The translations under genes were made by a program, and so were the position numbers. Of a DNA stretch of 64,000 bases, positions 63,960 through 64,000 are shown piece after piece. This DNA comes from CBDBJL01 sp965206365 (GTDB lineage: Bacteria; Pseudomonadota; Alphaproteobacteria; JABAAW01; JAHZMA01). The stretch lies in contig CBDBJL010000019.1 in assembly GCA_965206365.1 (NCBI GenBank), positions 1 through 64,000 of the forward strand, given 5' to 3'. Each line of letters opens with the position of its first letter. Position 1 is the first letter of the stretch. The notes under the pieces are model-generated. The model saw nothing but the letters and a program-made list of their open reading frames with translations. It was not told the origin of the DNA and did no database searches.

Positions 63960-64000
63960 TTTGTATTAATTAATTAGTTAATTTGACAAAACATAACTTA

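Noticed and set aside
1..64000. CRISPR arrays, insertion sequences and rRNA genes
   Set aside because: I saw no regularly spaced direct repeats, no transposase-like product and no rRNA segment in the window.

Overview
The window is chromosomal DNA from an AT-rich alphaproteobacterium. The evidence for the class is a circularly permuted (two-piece) tmRNA gene, the alpha-type ClpXP adaptor SspB, the cell-cycle regulator GcrA, MidA/NDUFAF7 and an NDUFS4-like complex I subunit. It is supported by the clusters tRNA-Leu-tig-clpP-clpX-lon-hupB-tRNA-Val, hemE-hemH-hemJ, DUF484-xerC, aroQ-accB-accC-aat and mltA-Tim44. The low GC content and the number of broken accessory genes suggest a host-associated or shrinking genome. 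However, heme, fatty-acid, pyrimidine, tryptophan, shikimate and isoprenoid genes are present, so it is not a minimal Rickettsia-like genome. I cannot name the genus.

Layout. 1-1.7 kb: end of hemE, then hemH and hemJ. 1.7-9.5 kb: a minus-strand block with ispH, rnhA, mutS, a b561-type cytochrome, mutL and an MFS transporter. 9.5-11.5 kb: a lipoprotein and rho. 11.6-19.1 kb: a DUF255 protein, midA, lgt and the thiamine importer thiBPQ behind a TPP riboswitch. 19.1-21.8 kb: gcrA, tRNA-Thr, pyrD and a HAD hydrolase. 21.9-23.4 kb: a decayed island (dinD remnant, HaeIII-like methylase, NgoPII-like endonuclease). 23.4-31 kb: cobT and cobS, tRNA-Pro, the NDUFS4-like gene, tRNA-Arg, a DUF3179 protein, fabA-fabB, pyrE-trpF and an outer-membrane protein. 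31-36 kb: xerC, DUF484, a transaldolase-like gene and priA. 35.9-42.5 kb: the protein-quality-control cluster. 42.6-51 kb: a small unknown gene, fdxA with a broken HsdR-N-like gene, aat-accC-accB-aroQ-TAXI, and a frameshifted transketolase. 51.1-52.65 kb: a second decayed restriction-modification island. 52.6-64 kb: rnd, fumA, sspB, ssrA, two oxidoreductases, an aminotransferase, ygfZ, two lytic transglycosylases and a Tim44-domain protein.

How the genes work together. Trigger factor, ClpP, ClpX, Lon, SspB and tmRNA supply most of the nascent-chain, trans-translation and proteolysis pathway; SmpB is not in the window. MutS and MutL form the mismatch-repair core, and MutL carries the endonuclease motif. 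FabA and FabB make unsaturated fatty acids, and AccB and AccC feed them malonyl-CoA. ThiBPQ imports thiamine under TPP control. Thiamine diphosphate is the cofactor of transketolase.

Main observation. All three restriction-related loci (21.97-23.37, 43.65-44.87 and 51.14-52.65 kb) are broken by frameshifts, nonsense codons or deletions, including loss of the catalytic Pro-Cys motif in both cytosine methylases. Single-base indels also interrupt transketolase, a ferredoxin-reductase-like gene and rnd. Genes such as mutS, lon, priA and rho are open throughout. I did not find a convincing new intact biological system; the restriction graveyard and the permuted tmRNA with its -AIAA tag are the parts most worth a second look.
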